From contig JAGOAO010000003.1 of NCBI GenBank assembly GCA_017983845.1, positions 95,719 to 159,718 on the forward strand: a stretch of DNA of 64,000 bases, read 5' to 3'. The notes under the pieces were generated by a model. The model saw only the letters and a program-made list of their open reading frames with translations, was not told the origin of the DNA and did not search any database. Made by a program: the position numbers and the translations under genes. Within the stretch, counting starts at the first letter, position 1. Each line of letters starts with the position of its first letter. Source of the DNA: Sediminibacterium sp. (lineage in GTDB: Bacteria > Bacteroidota > Bacteroidia > Chitinophagales > Chitinophagaceae). Below are positions 24,250-32,752 of this stretch, piece after piece.

Positions 24250-25128
24250 ATGGCAATAGTAAAAGTTGGATTAGTACAAATGTCTTGTACCGCAGATGTA
24301 CAAGCGAATAAAGCAAAAGCAATTGTAAAGATTAAAGAAGCAGCAAAACAAGGTGCGCAAATTATCTGTTTACAAGAGCTCTATACCTCTTTGTATTTTT
24401 GTGATGTAGAAGCTTATGAAAATTTTAAATTAGCCGAACCTATTCCTGGTAAAACAACCGACGAGCTTTCATTGATTGCAAAAGAATTAGGTGTAGTGAT
24501 TATTGCCTCTTTATTTGAAAAAAGAGCAGAAGGCTTGTACCATAATACCACAGCGGTATTAGACGCAGACGGAACTTATTTAGGAAAGTATCGTAAAATG
24601 CATATTCCTGATGATCCTGCTTATTATGAAAAATTTTATTTCACACCAGGTGATTTAGGCTACAAAGTATTCAAAACTAAATTTGCTACAATAGGTGTAT
24701 TAATCTGTTGGGATCAATGGTATCCAGAAGCAGCTAGAATTACAAGTTTAATGGGTGCCGAAATGTTATTCTATCCAACTGCAATTGGTTGGGCAACTGC
24801 ACAAGACGAAGCAACGAATACCGAACAATACAATGCATGGCAAACCATTCAAAGAAGTCATGCGGTAGCGAATGGTGTTCCAGTGATTAGTGTGAACCGA
24901 GTTGGATTAGAACAAGATGGCTTAATGCAATTCTGGGGCGGTAGTTTTGTGAGCAATCCATTTGGTACTTTATTATACAAAGCATCACACGATCAAGAAG
25001 AGATTGCAGTAGTGGATATTGACACAGAAAAATCGGATAGTTATAGAACACATTGGCCGTTCTTACGTGATCGCCGAATTGATTCTTACCAACCCATTAC
25101 AAAAAGATATATAGACGATGAGCAATAG
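24250..25128 (+). CDS. aguB: N-carbamoylputrescine amidase
   Basis: 292 residues of the nitrilase superfamily. The catalytic triad is visible: Glu in LQELYTSLYF, Lys in KYRKMHIPDDP and Cys in LICWDQWYPE. The sequence follows the AguB group, for example GPFLRDRRID-like WPFLRDRRIDSY near the end. It hydrolyses N-carbamoylputrescine to putrescine, ammonia and CO2. Its last 11 bases overlap the agmatine deiminase gene, which makes the substrate assignment strong. Confidence 0.95.
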   Translation: MAIVKVGLVQMSCTADVQANKAKAIVKIKEAAKQGAQIICLQELYTSLYFCDVEAYENFKLAEPIPGKTTDELSLIAKELGVVIIASLFEKRAEGLYHNTTAVLDADGTYLGKYRKMHIPDDPAYYEKFYFTPGDLGYKVFKTKFATIGVLICWDQWYPEAARITSLMGAEMLFYPTAIGWATAQDEATNTEQYNAWQTIQRSHAVANGVPVISVNRVGLEQDGLMQFWGGSFVSNPFGTLLYKASHDQEEIAVVDIDTEKSDSYRTHWPFLRDRRIDSYQPITKRYIDDEQ

Positions 25129-26206
25129 TATACTAGAAAATTTAAAGGAATCGATTCAACAAGGAGCAACACCAAAATCATTAGGATATCTTTTTCCTGC
25201 AGAATTTGCAAAGCAAGATGCAACTTGGTTAAGCTGGCCACATAAAGAGGCAAGTTGGCCTGGTAAATTGGATAGTATCTATCCTTCTTATATTGAATTC
25301 ATTAAAGTCCTAACAAAATCACAAAGAGTTTGTATCAATGTGGTGGATGCAGCAATGCAAGCAACTGCAACACAAATGATGCAGGCTTTAAAAGTAGATT
25401 TATCCAAAGTTCAATTTTATATCCATCCAACGAATGACGCTTGGTGTAGAGATCATGGCCCTAGTTTTTTAATTGGAAATAATCCCGCTGCGCCCAAAGC
25501 GATTGTGGATTGGAATATCAATGCATGGGGTGGAAAATATCCTCCTTATGATTTAGACGATGTGATTCCAACACGCATTGCTGAAGCGATGAACCTTCCT
25601 GTATTTTATCCTAATATCATAATGGAAGGTGGATCTGTAGATTTTAACGGAGCAGGTACGGTATTGACTTCTACATGTTGTTTGTTAAATGAAAATAGAA
25701 ATCCACATTTAAATCAAGCACAAATTGAACAATATTTATGCGATTATTATGGTGTAGATCAGGTGTTATGGGTGTCTGAAGGGATAGTAGGAGATGATAC
25801 AGACGGGCATATTGATGACACCGTACGTTTTGTAAATGAAGATACGGTAGTGACTGTAGTGGAATCAAATAAGGATTCAGAAAACTATACTTTGTTACAA
25901 GACAATTTAAAAGAATTGAAACAAATGCGTTTGTTGAATGGCAAGCAATTGAATATTGTTGAATTGCCTATGCCTGCAGATGTAATTCACGAAGATCAAA
26001 TGCTGCCTGCATCTTATGCCAATTTTTACATTAGCAATGCCCATGTTGTTGTACCAACGTATCGATGTGCACAGGACGATCAAGCCATGCGAATCATACA
26101 GGATTGTTTCCCAACAAGGGAAGTAGTAGGGATTGATTCTACAGACATTATTTGGGGTCTAGGAAGCTTTCACTGTTTAAGTCAACAAGAACCAAGTGTA
26201 CAATAA
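25118..26206 (+). CDS. aguA: Agmatine deiminase
   Basis: 362 residues of the guanidino-group modifying (pentein) fold. Marks are EGGSVDFNGAGTVLTS, the His motif DGHIDDTVRF and the C-terminal catalytic cysteine in GSFHCLSQQEP. It turns agmatine into N-carbamoylputrescine and ammonia. It overlaps aguB by 11 bases, so the two are translated from one mRNA and work in sequence. Arginine decarboxylase, which supplies agmatine, is encoded at 19093. Confidence 0.96.
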   Translation: MSNSILENLKESIQQGATPKSLGYLFPAEFAKQDATWLSWPHKEASWPGKLDSIYPSYIEFIKVLTKSQRVCINVVDAAMQATATQMMQALKVDLSKVQFYIHPTNDAWCRDHGPSFLIGNNPAAPKAIVDWNINAWGGKYPPYDLDDVIPTRIAEAMNLPVFYPNIIMEGGSVDFNGAGTVLTSTCCLLNENRNPHLNQAQIEQYLCDYYGVDQVLWVSEGIVGDDTDGHIDDTVRFVNEDTVVTVVESNKDSENYTLLQDNLKELKQMRLLNGKQLNIVELPMPADVIHEDQMLPASYANFYISNAHVVVPTYRCAQDDQAMRIIQDCFPTREVVGIDSTDIIWGLGSFHCLSQQEPSVQ

Positions 26207-26250
26207 TAATCCAGTACACAATCACTATCAAGTTTATTAAATAAGTCATA

Positions 26251-27078
26251 ATGCGCCTATTTTTTCAATTTATTATCTTTTTCGTTTTAGTTATAGGTAT
26301 TTATGCGTGTAACAGTTTTCCTTATGGAAAAACGAATCGTCAGTATAATCGTCAAGCTAAATCTTTAGCTAAAAAATTAGTATTGTCTCCTGATAAACAA
26401 TCAGAAGACGCCTTGCCGCTTGCTGACAAATGGGTGGGTACGACTAATTTTGATTTACGTAAACCTAATTTTGTGGTGATTCATCATACGGCTCAAAATG
26501 CATGTGATCAAACATTAAAAACTTTTACTTTAGAAAGAACTAAAGTGAGCGCACATTATGTGATTTGTAAAGACGGGACAGTGCATCATATGTTGAATGA
26601 TTATATGAGGGCATGGCATGGAGGTATTGGTAGCTGGGGAAATAATACCGACTTAAACTCAAGTTCCATTGGTATTGAAATCGACAATAATGGTTTTGAG
26701 CCATTTGAGCCGGCACAGATTCAGAGCCTTTTAAACTTACTCGCACAATTAAAAAATAAATATCAAATTCCTGTGGATCATTTTATTGGGCATAGCGATA
26801 TTGCTCCAAGACGTAAAGTGGATCCCAATATCCACTTCCCTTGGAAGACCTTATTTGAAAAAGGCTATGGTATTTGGTTTGAACCAGATACCAATCAACC
26901 ATTTCCGGCTGGTTTATCCATTAAGCATGCTTTAAGTTTGGTGGGGTACGACACCAAGGATAGTATTGCAGCCATCCTTGCTTTTAAGCGCCATTTTAGA
27001 CAGGATAGTGTAAGAGTGATGACAGCAGCTGATAGCTCAGTTTTGGGCCAATTGATTAAAGCTAAATTGTCCAAGTAA
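26251..27078 (+). CDS. N-acetylmuramoyl-L-alanine amidase (Amidase_2) lipoprotein
   Basis: 275 residues. A short hydrophobic signal ends in a lipobox-like IYAC, so it is probably a lipoprotein. The amidase_2/AmpD-type domain follows: FVVIHHTAQN (first zinc histidine), VSAHYVICKDGTVHHM, GGIGSWGNNTDLNSSSIGIEI, and HSDIAPRRKVDP (last zinc ligand and catalytic region). It should cut between muramic acid and the stem peptide of peptidoglycan in the periplasm. A peptidoglycan-binding-like C-terminal region (YGIWFEPD...SLVGYDT) follows. Confidence 0.9.
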   Translation: MRLFFQFIIFFVLVIGIYACNSFPYGKTNRQYNRQAKSLAKKLVLSPDKQSEDALPLADKWVGTTNFDLRKPNFVVIHHTAQNACDQTLKTFTLERTKVSAHYVICKDGTVHHMLNDYMRAWHGGIGSWGNNTDLNSSSIGIEIDNNGFEPFEPAQIQSLLNLLAQLKNKYQIPVDHFIGHSDIAPRRKVDPNIHFPWKTLFEKGYGIWFEPDTNQPFPAGLSIKHALSLVGYDTKDSIAAILAFKRHFRQDSVRVMTAADSSVLGQLIKAKLSK

Positions 27079-27137
27079 AGCCCATTTTAAAAGCGTACAA
27101 TTTTAGTCCAGTTTTAGGCTAAATTTTATGTAAAATA

Positions 27138-27170
27138 TTTTGTCTGCTAACATTTGTTAGTGTAATTTCG
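27138..27170 (+). promoter_or_regulatory. Promoter of the acyl-CoA dehydrogenase gene
   Basis: TTTG (27138-27141), a 21-base spacer and TAATTTCG (27163-27170). It would give a leader of about 10 bases before the ATG at 27186. Confidence 0.5.
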
Positions 27171-27185
27171 GACAAATATTTTACC

Positions 27186-28340
27186 ATGGATTTTCGTTTA
27201 TCAGAAGAGCAGTTAATGATTCAAAAAGCAGCTCGAGAATTTGCACAACAACAATGTTTACCAGGTGTAATTGAAAGAGATGAACATCAAAAAGTGCCTA
27301 AAGAACAATTATTACAATTAGCCGATCTTGGTTTTATGGGCATCATGACTTCTCCTGATTATGGTGGAGCGGGTATGGATACCATTAGCTATGTTTTAGC
27401 GATGGAAGAAATTAGTAAAGTAGATTCGAGTGTGAGTGTAAGCGTAAGCGTGAACAATAGTTTGGTATGTTGGGGCTTAGAGCATTATGGAAATGAAGCA
27501 CAGAAACAAAAATATTTAACCCCTTTAGCACAAGGTAAAAAAGACGGTGAATTATATGTAGGCGCTTTTTTATTAAGTGAGCCAGAAGCGGGTAGTGATG
27601 CAACGCATCAACATACAAGTGCAGTGGATAAAGGAGATCATTATGTATTGAATGGGGTGAAAAATTGGATCACCAATGGTTCTACCGCATCGGTATATTT
27701 AGTGATGGCGCAAACAGATGCATCTAAAGGATCAAGAGGGATCAATGCATTTATTGTAGAAAAAAATACACCAGGTATTACGGTGGGGCCTAAAGAAAAT
27801 AAAATGGGAATTCGTGGAAGTGACACCCATTCTATTTCGTTTATGGATGTGATTGTACCAAAAGAAAATAGAATAGGTGAAGATGGTTTTGGATTTAATT
27901 TTGCCATGAAAACATTGAACGGAGGTCGTATTGGTATTGCTGCACAAGCATTGGGTATTGCAAGTGGTGCTTATGAATTGGCATTGGCCTATAGTAAAGA
28001 AAGAAAATCATTTGGTAAGCCCATCCACGAACACCAAGCGATCCAATTTAAATTGGCAGAAATGGCCACTCGTATAGAAACTGCTAGATTATTATGTTAT
28101 AAAGCTGCATGGGAAAAAGACAACCATATGGACTATGTGATGAGTGCTGCTATGGCTAAGCTTCATGCAAGTGATACAGCAATGTGGGTTACCACTGAGG
28201 CAGTTCAAGTGCATGGAGGATATGGATTTGTAAAAGAATTCCATGTGGAGCGTTTAATGCGTGATGCAAAAATTACCCAAATTTACGAAGGTACTTCTGA
28301 GATCCAGAAAATGGTGATTGGTCGTTCAATTACCAAATAG
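27186..28340 (+). CDS. Acyl-CoA dehydrogenase (short-chain/butyryl type)
   Basis: 384 residues, the usual length. It oxidises acyl-CoA to enoyl-CoA with FAD. Visible are the N-terminal MDFRLSEEQLMIQKAAREF, GAFLLSEPEAGSD, VQVHGGYGF, and the C-terminal YEGTSEIQ, whose Glu is the catalytic base in the short-chain group. The gene stands alone. With the methylmalonyl-CoA mutase subunit nearby it may serve fatty acid or branched-chain amino acid breakdown, which is inference. Confidence 0.94.
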   Translation: MDFRLSEEQLMIQKAAREFAQQQCLPGVIERDEHQKVPKEQLLQLADLGFMGIMTSPDYGGAGMDTISYVLAMEEISKVDSSVSVSVSVNNSLVCWGLEHYGNEAQKQKYLTPLAQGKKDGELYVGAFLLSEPEAGSDATHQHTSAVDKGDHYVLNGVKNWITNGSTASVYLVMAQTDASKGSRGINAFIVEKNTPGITVGPKENKMGIRGSDTHSISFMDVIVPKENRIGEDGFGFNFAMKTLNGGRIGIAAQALGIASGAYELALAYSKERKSFGKPIHEHQAIQFKLAEMATRIETARLLCYKAAWEKDNHMDYVMSAAMAKLHASDTAMWVTTEAVQVHGGYGFVKEFHVERLMRDAKITQIYEGTSEIQKMVIGRSITK

Positions 28341-28382
28341 TTACAAGTTTACTTATGAACGGTTTAATTGCTTTGTTCTATT

Positions 28383-28390
28383 TACCTTTG
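28383..28390 (+). promoter_or_regulatory. -7 element very close to the yggS start
   Basis: An exact TACCTTTG ends only six bases before the ATG at 28397. If it is used, the mRNA is nearly leaderless. No good -33 element is visible. Confidence 0.4.
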
Positions 28391-28396
28391 TAATCT

Positions 28397-29074
28397 ATGT
28401 CAGTAAACATTTCGGCTTATCAGTCTATTCAAGCAAGTTTAGCGAACCAAGAGGTGACGTTAATTGCTGTAAGTAAAACCAAGCCCAACGAGGATCTAAT
28501 GGAATTATATGCATTAGGCCAACGCGCTTTTGGAGAGAATTATGTACAAGAGCTGGTGGATAAAGCTGCAGCATTACCTAAAGACATTGAATGGCATTTT
28601 ATCGGCCATCTTCAATCCAATAAAGTAAAATACATTGCGCCCTTTGTGCATTTAATTCATGGTGTTGACGGAGAAAAATTACTACAAGAAATCAATAAAC
28701 AAGCTGCAAAACAGGGTAGGGTCATTGATTGTTTATTACAAGTTCATATTGCAGAGGAGGACACTAAATTTGGTTTTGACGAAGTTAGTTTAATGGAACT
28801 TTTACAATCAGAAAGATTGGCAAATTATCCCAATGTGCAAGTGAAAGGTTTAATGGGGATGGCTAGTTTTTCAGATGATACAAATCAAGTACAACAAGAG
28901 TTTAAGCAATTAAAAAAATGTTTTGACTTAGCTAAAAATTCAATCGGAGTAACATGCAGTATTTTAAGCATGGGAATGAGTGGAGATTATGAATTGGCTA
29001 TTCAAGAAGGTAGCAATATGGTGCGCATAGGAAGTTTACTCTTTGGAGCAAGAAATTATCCTGCAGCGAAATAA
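28397..29074 (+). CDS. YggS-family pyridoxal phosphate homeostasis protein
   Basis: 225 residues. It has the alanine racemase-type PLP barrel without the racemase C-terminal domain. The PLP lysine is in LIAVSKTKP near the N-terminus. Other family marks are FGENYVQELVDKA, WHFIGHLQSNKV, LMGMASF, LSMGMSGDYELAI and MVRIGSLLFG. YggS/YlmE proteins help to balance free PLP and amino acid pools. The gene ends before a two-way terminator shared with the convergent M20 peptidase. Confidence 0.95.
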   Translation: MSVNISAYQSIQASLANQEVTLIAVSKTKPNEDLMELYALGQRAFGENYVQELVDKAAALPKDIEWHFIGHLQSNKVKYIAPFVHLIHGVDGEKLLQEINKQAAKQGRVIDCLLQVHIAEEDTKFGFDEVSLMELLQSERLANYPNVQVKGLMGMASFSDDTNQVQQEFKQLKKCFDLAKNSIGVTCSILSMGMSGDYELAIQEGSNMVRIGSLLFGARNYPAAK

Positions 29075-29110
29075 TATATTGAAATACAATTGAATAAAAA
29101 TACTCAAAAT

Positions 29111-29140
29111 AAAAAGAGAGACCAAATGGCCTCTCTTTTT
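29111..29140. terminator. Two-way terminator between yggS and the M20 peptidase gene
   Basis: AAAAAGAGAG-CC pairs with GG-CTCTCTTTTT around a four-base loop, with A/T tracts on both flanks. It lies between two convergent genes. Confidence 0.85.
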
Positions 29141-29170
29141 ATTTTTTATAAGATAAATAATTGCTTTTAT

Positions 29171-30463
29171 TTATTTGGTTTTTGAATGATCAAAAACCAA
29201 TTGGCAGAAAGCTTTTACACCTACAATAAATCCTGATTCATCTAAATAAAAATCTGGTGTGTGGTGTGGGCCTGCTTTACTTGGTTCCGTACCTTTTGGT
29301 AATGCACCTAAGTTAAAAAAGAAGCTAGGTGCTTTTTCTCCAAAGAAAGAAAAATCTTCTGCACCTGTTACCCAAGTTGATTCTGATACATTGTCTGCAC
29401 CAGCTGCTTTGATGAGTGCAGGGAGCGTTTTCTTCACTAAACTAGGATCATTGAATGTCACTAATGTTTTAGTGTCAATGGTTACATCTGCAGTAGCACC
29501 TGAACTTGCAGCAATTGTTTTCACTGTATGATTGATACGCTCATGAACCTCTTTTTGCATCTTACTATCCAATGTTCTAATGGTACCTGTCATCTCTGCT
29601 GTTTCAGGAATGATATTGGAACGAACTCCACTATTGATGGTACCTACCGTAATCACCACTGGCGCAGTGGTTAAATCCATTTGTCTACTCACAATATGTT
29701 GTAAGCCTTCCACGATTTGTGCTGAAGCAGCAATTGGATCCACGCCGCCCCAAGGTTGAGAACCATGACTTCCTTTTCCGTTTACTTTAATGGTAAACCA
29801 ATCAGAAGAGGCCATGAATGCACCTGACTTATACTTTAAAGTACCTACTGGTGTTTGAGAACTAATATGAATACCAAATACTGCATCTACTTTTGGGTTG
29901 TCTAATGCACCTTCTTTAATCATCAAAGGAGCACCCCCTTCTTCTGTTCCTGGAGCACCTTCTTCTGCTGGTTGGAATAAGAAGACCACCGTACCTGGTA
30001 AGTCTTTTTGCATCGCATGCAATACTTTAGCAGTAGCCATTAATATAGAAGTATGCGAGTCATGTCCACATGCATGCATTACTGGTACTTTTTTACCATC
30101 ATAATCAGCAGTTACTTTAGACGCAAAGGGTAGGTTGCTTCTTTCATATACAGGAAGTGCATCTATATCTGCTCTTAACGCCACAACAGCACCTGGTTTA
30201 CCCCCTTTTAATACTGCGACTACCCCTGTTTTTGCAACAGGGTAACGAACTTCAACACCTGGCAATGTCTTTAAAAAATCTGCAATGTATTTGCCGGTAT
30301 TGTATTCTCTGTTAGACAATTCAGGGTTTTGGTGAAAATGTCTTCTCCACTGAATTAATTCAGGTTCTACTTTTTCAAGCAATTGGGCATAATTTTTTGG
30401 TAGTTCTTGTGCGATTGCACTGCCTGCTACCAATAAGCTCATTGCCAATAATAGTTTACGCAT
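29171..30463 (-). CDS. M20-family metallopeptidase/amidohydrolase, exported
   Basis: 430 residues. A cleavable signal peptide (MRKLLLAMSLLVAGSAIAQ) sends it to the periplasm. It then follows the M20D group (hippurate or indole-acetyl-amino-acid hydrolase type): RRHFHQNPELSNRE, ALRADIDALPV, metal ligands in HACGHDSHTSILM, QPAEEGAPG, and a late GAEDFSFF. It probably releases amino acids from N-acyl or peptide substrates. The substrate cannot be read from the sequence. It stands alone. Confidence 0.92.
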   Translation of the reverse strand: MRKLLLAMSLLVAGSAIAQELPKNYAQLLEKVEPELIQWRRHFHQNPELSNREYNTGKYIADFLKTLPGVEVRYPVAKTGVVAVLKGGKPGAVVALRADIDALPVYERSNLPFASKVTADYDGKKVPVMHACGHDSHTSILMATAKVLHAMQKDLPGTVVFLFQPAEEGAPGTEEGGAPLMIKEGALDNPKVDAVFGIHISSQTPVGTLKYKSGAFMASSDWFTIKVNGKGSHGSQPWGGVDPIAASAQIVEGLQHIVSRQMDLTTAPVVITVGTINSGVRSNIIPETAEMTGTIRTLDSKMQKEVHERINHTVKTIAASSGATADVTIDTKTLVTFNDPSLVKKTLPALIKAAGADNVSESTWVTGAEDFSFFGEKAPSFFFNLGALPKGTEPSKAGPHHTPDFYLDESGFIVGVKAFCQLVFDHSKTK

Positions 30464-30545
30464 GTTGTAGGTTTTGATGATGAATGAAAATGAATTGTTA
30501 AATGAAATAGGGTTAAAAAAGAAGGTTTTGTTATTTTAAATTCGA

Positions 30546-32114
30546 TTATGCTTGGTATTCTCCAAATACGTTTCTAAGTGTGTCTGCTATTTCTCCTAAG
30601 GTACATTTTGCTTCCACCGCAGCAATTACAGGAGGCATTATATTCCCCCCAGTTGTTGCGGCTTCCTTGATGGATGCCAAGCATGCAGTTGCTAATGCAT
30701 TGTCTCGATTTGCTTTCAATGCTTTTATCTTTTCAATTTGAGCTTGTTGGATACTTGCATCAATTTTGAAAATTGGAATTTTAGTGGTCTCTTCTGTTTG
30801 ATATTCATTTACTCCCACAATAATTTTTTCTTTCGACTCTATATCTTTTTGATATTTGTAAGCACTATTACTAATCTTATTCTGCATCCATCCCGATTCA
30901 ATGGCTGCCACGGCGCCACCCATTTCGTCAATTTGTTGAATCAGTTCAAGCGCTTTTGAAGCAACTTCTGCTGTTAAATTTTCTACAAAATAACTTCCTG
31001 CTAATGGGTCTGCTGTCTCAGGGATACCGCTTTCAAATGCAACCACTTGTTGTGTTCTAAGCGCAATGGTGGCTGCTTGTTCTGTAGGCAATCCCAATGC
31101 TTCGTCAAACCCATTGGTATGCAAACTTTGTGTACCACCCATCACTGCTGCAATGGTTTGGATAGTGACTCTTGTGATATTATTTAAGGGCTGCTGTGCT
31201 GTTAAAGTGGCACCGCCTGTTTGTGTATGAAAACGAAGCATCATTGCTTTTTCATCTGTAGCACCTAAGTCCTTCATCATCTTTGCCCAAATGCTTCTAG
31301 CAGCTCTAAATTTTGCTACTTCTTCAAATAAATTATTATGTGCATTAAAGAAGAATGAAAGTCGCTTGCCAAATACATTGATATCCAATCCTTTTGCTAA
31401 AGCTGCTTCTACATAGGCTTTACCGTTGCTCAATGTAAATGCAATTTCTTGTACTGCAGTACTGCCTGCTTCACGGATATGGTAACCCGAAATAGAAATG
31501 CTATTCCATTTAGGTAAGCTCGTGCTACACCATTCAAATATATCAGTGATGATACGCATAGAATGTCTAGGCGGATAAATATATGTGCCCCTTGCTGCGT
31601 ATTCTTTTAAAATGTCATTTTGAATAGTCCCTGATAATTGCTTTAAATCAATCCCTCTTTTTTTAGCCACAGCAACATACAATGCCAATAAAATAAAAGA
31701 GGTAGAATTGATGGTCATAGAGGTACTAATTTTATCCAATGGAATATCATTGAATAAAATTTCCATGTCTTCTATTGAGCAAATTGAAACGCCCACTTTG
31801 CCCACTTCACCATCCGCTAATGCGTGGTCTGCATCATACCCAATTTGAGTAGGCAAGTCAAATGCCACACTAAGGCCCATTACACCTTGGGATAATAAAT
31901 AATGGTAACGTTGGTTGCTTTCCTGTGCAGTCGAAAAACCTGCATATTGGCGCATCGTCCATAATTTCCCACGGTACATATCGTTTTGTACACCTCTTGT
32001 ATAAGGGAATGTTCCGGGTTCGGGAATTGTTTGCGCTGCTTCAGGCAGGTCTGTTGATGTATAGACCTTCTTTATCTCAATACCGCTGTCCGTTTGCTTC
32101 TTGTTGGATTCCAT
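30546..32114 (-). CDS. Methylmalonyl-CoA mutase, catalytic subunit without the B12-binding domain
   Basis: 522 residues: only the TIM-barrel part of acyl-CoA mutase. Marks are [49 protein letters not shown], and [19 protein letters not shown]. The tyrosine in NDMYRGK and the arginine in AARGTYI occupy the positions that hold the methylmalonyl carboxylate in known mutases (Y89 and R207 in the Propionibacterium enzyme), favouring methylmalonyl-CoA over isobutyryl-CoA; this alignment was done by eye. The cobalamin domain (DxHxxG) is missing, so a separate small subunit must be encoded elsewhere. Confidence 0.9.
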   Translation of the reverse strand: MESNKKQTDSGIEIKKVYTSTDLPEAAQTIPEPGTFPYTRGVQNDMYRGKLWTMRQYAGFSTAQESNQRYHYLLSQGVMGLSVAFDLPTQIGYDADHALADGEVGKVGVSICSIEDMEILFNDIPLDKISTSMTINSTSFILLALYVAVAKKRGIDLKQLSGTIQNDILKEYAARGTYIYPPRHSMRIITDIFEWCSTSLPKWNSISISGYHIREAGSTAVQEIAFTLSNGKAYVEAALAKGLDINVFGKRLSFFFNAHNNLFEEVAKFRAARSIWAKMMKDLGATDEKAMMLRFHTQTGGATLTAQQPLNNITRVTIQTIAAVMGGTQSLHTNGFDEALGLPTEQAATIALRTQQVVAFESGIPETADPLAGSYFVENLTAEVASKALELIQQIDEMGGAVAAIESGWMQNKISNSAYKYQKDIESKEKIIVGVNEYQTEETTKIPIFKIDASIQQAQIEKIKALKANRDNALATACLASIKEAATTGGNIMPPVIAAVEAKCTLGEIADTLRNVFGEYQA

Positions 32115-32267
32115 AGTTCAAATTACGATTTTTTACTTGTTTTTAGACGCAATAATTTTCCTTTTTCGATAAAGATGGACGGAAACAATACCTAGATAAG
32201 TGTTAATTTTGTACTGTCTTTCACAGCTTTATTTTTATGCTGTGATCCACTAAAAATGAAATAAATT

Positions 32268-32621
32268 ATGTCTACTATAACAGAAACATTAAGTACCCCA
32301 GTCAGTTTTACGGCAGGGGCAATTGAAGAGATACAGCGTTTAATGAATGCCCCAGATTTTGATCAACAACAAAGACTAAGGGTAGGCGTTAAGGGAGGTG
32401 GTTGCAGCGGTATGACCTATGTATTAGGATTTGATGTAACAACCGATAAAGACCTTTTATTCTCTATTGAAGGCATCCCTTGTTGTATGGAAACTGCGCA
32501 TCAGATTTATTTATATGGGATGCAGATAGATTGGCAGGGAGGTTTGAATAGTCGTGGATTTACTTTCACCAATCCAAATGCATCTAGTACTTGTGGATGC
32601 GGGACTTCATTCGCAGTTTAA
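32268..32621 (+). CDS. IscA/HesB-family iron-sulfur cluster assembly protein
   Basis: 117 residues. The three conserved cysteines of A-type carriers are present: one in VKGGGCSGMTYVL and two in STCGCGTSF near the C-terminus. It should pass Fe-S clusters to client proteins in the cytoplasm. It is not in an isc or suf cluster here. A two-way terminator (32704-32733) separates it from the convergent secDF gene. Confidence 0.93.
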   Translation: MSTITETLSTPVSFTAGAIEEIQRLMNAPDFDQQQRLRVGVKGGGCSGMTYVLGFDVTTDKDLLFSIEGIPCCMETAHQIYLYGMQIDWQGGLNSRGFTFTNPNASSTCGCGTSFAV

Positions 32622-32703
32622 TCCAATTTTTCAATTTACTTTTCAATTCCCAATTTGGGGAATGAAAAAATATTGACTATCCAATAAGAAGTTTATTCCA
32701 AAA

Positions 32704-32733
32704 AAAATGCCCACTTTAAAAGTGGGCATTTTT
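32704..32733. terminator. Two-way terminator between the iscA-like gene and secDF
   Basis: A 13-bp perfect stem, AAAATGCCCACTT with AAGTGGGCATTTT, with a three-base loop and T or A runs on both sides. Confidence 0.9.
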
Positions 32734-32752
32734 GTATTCAATCCTTTATAGG

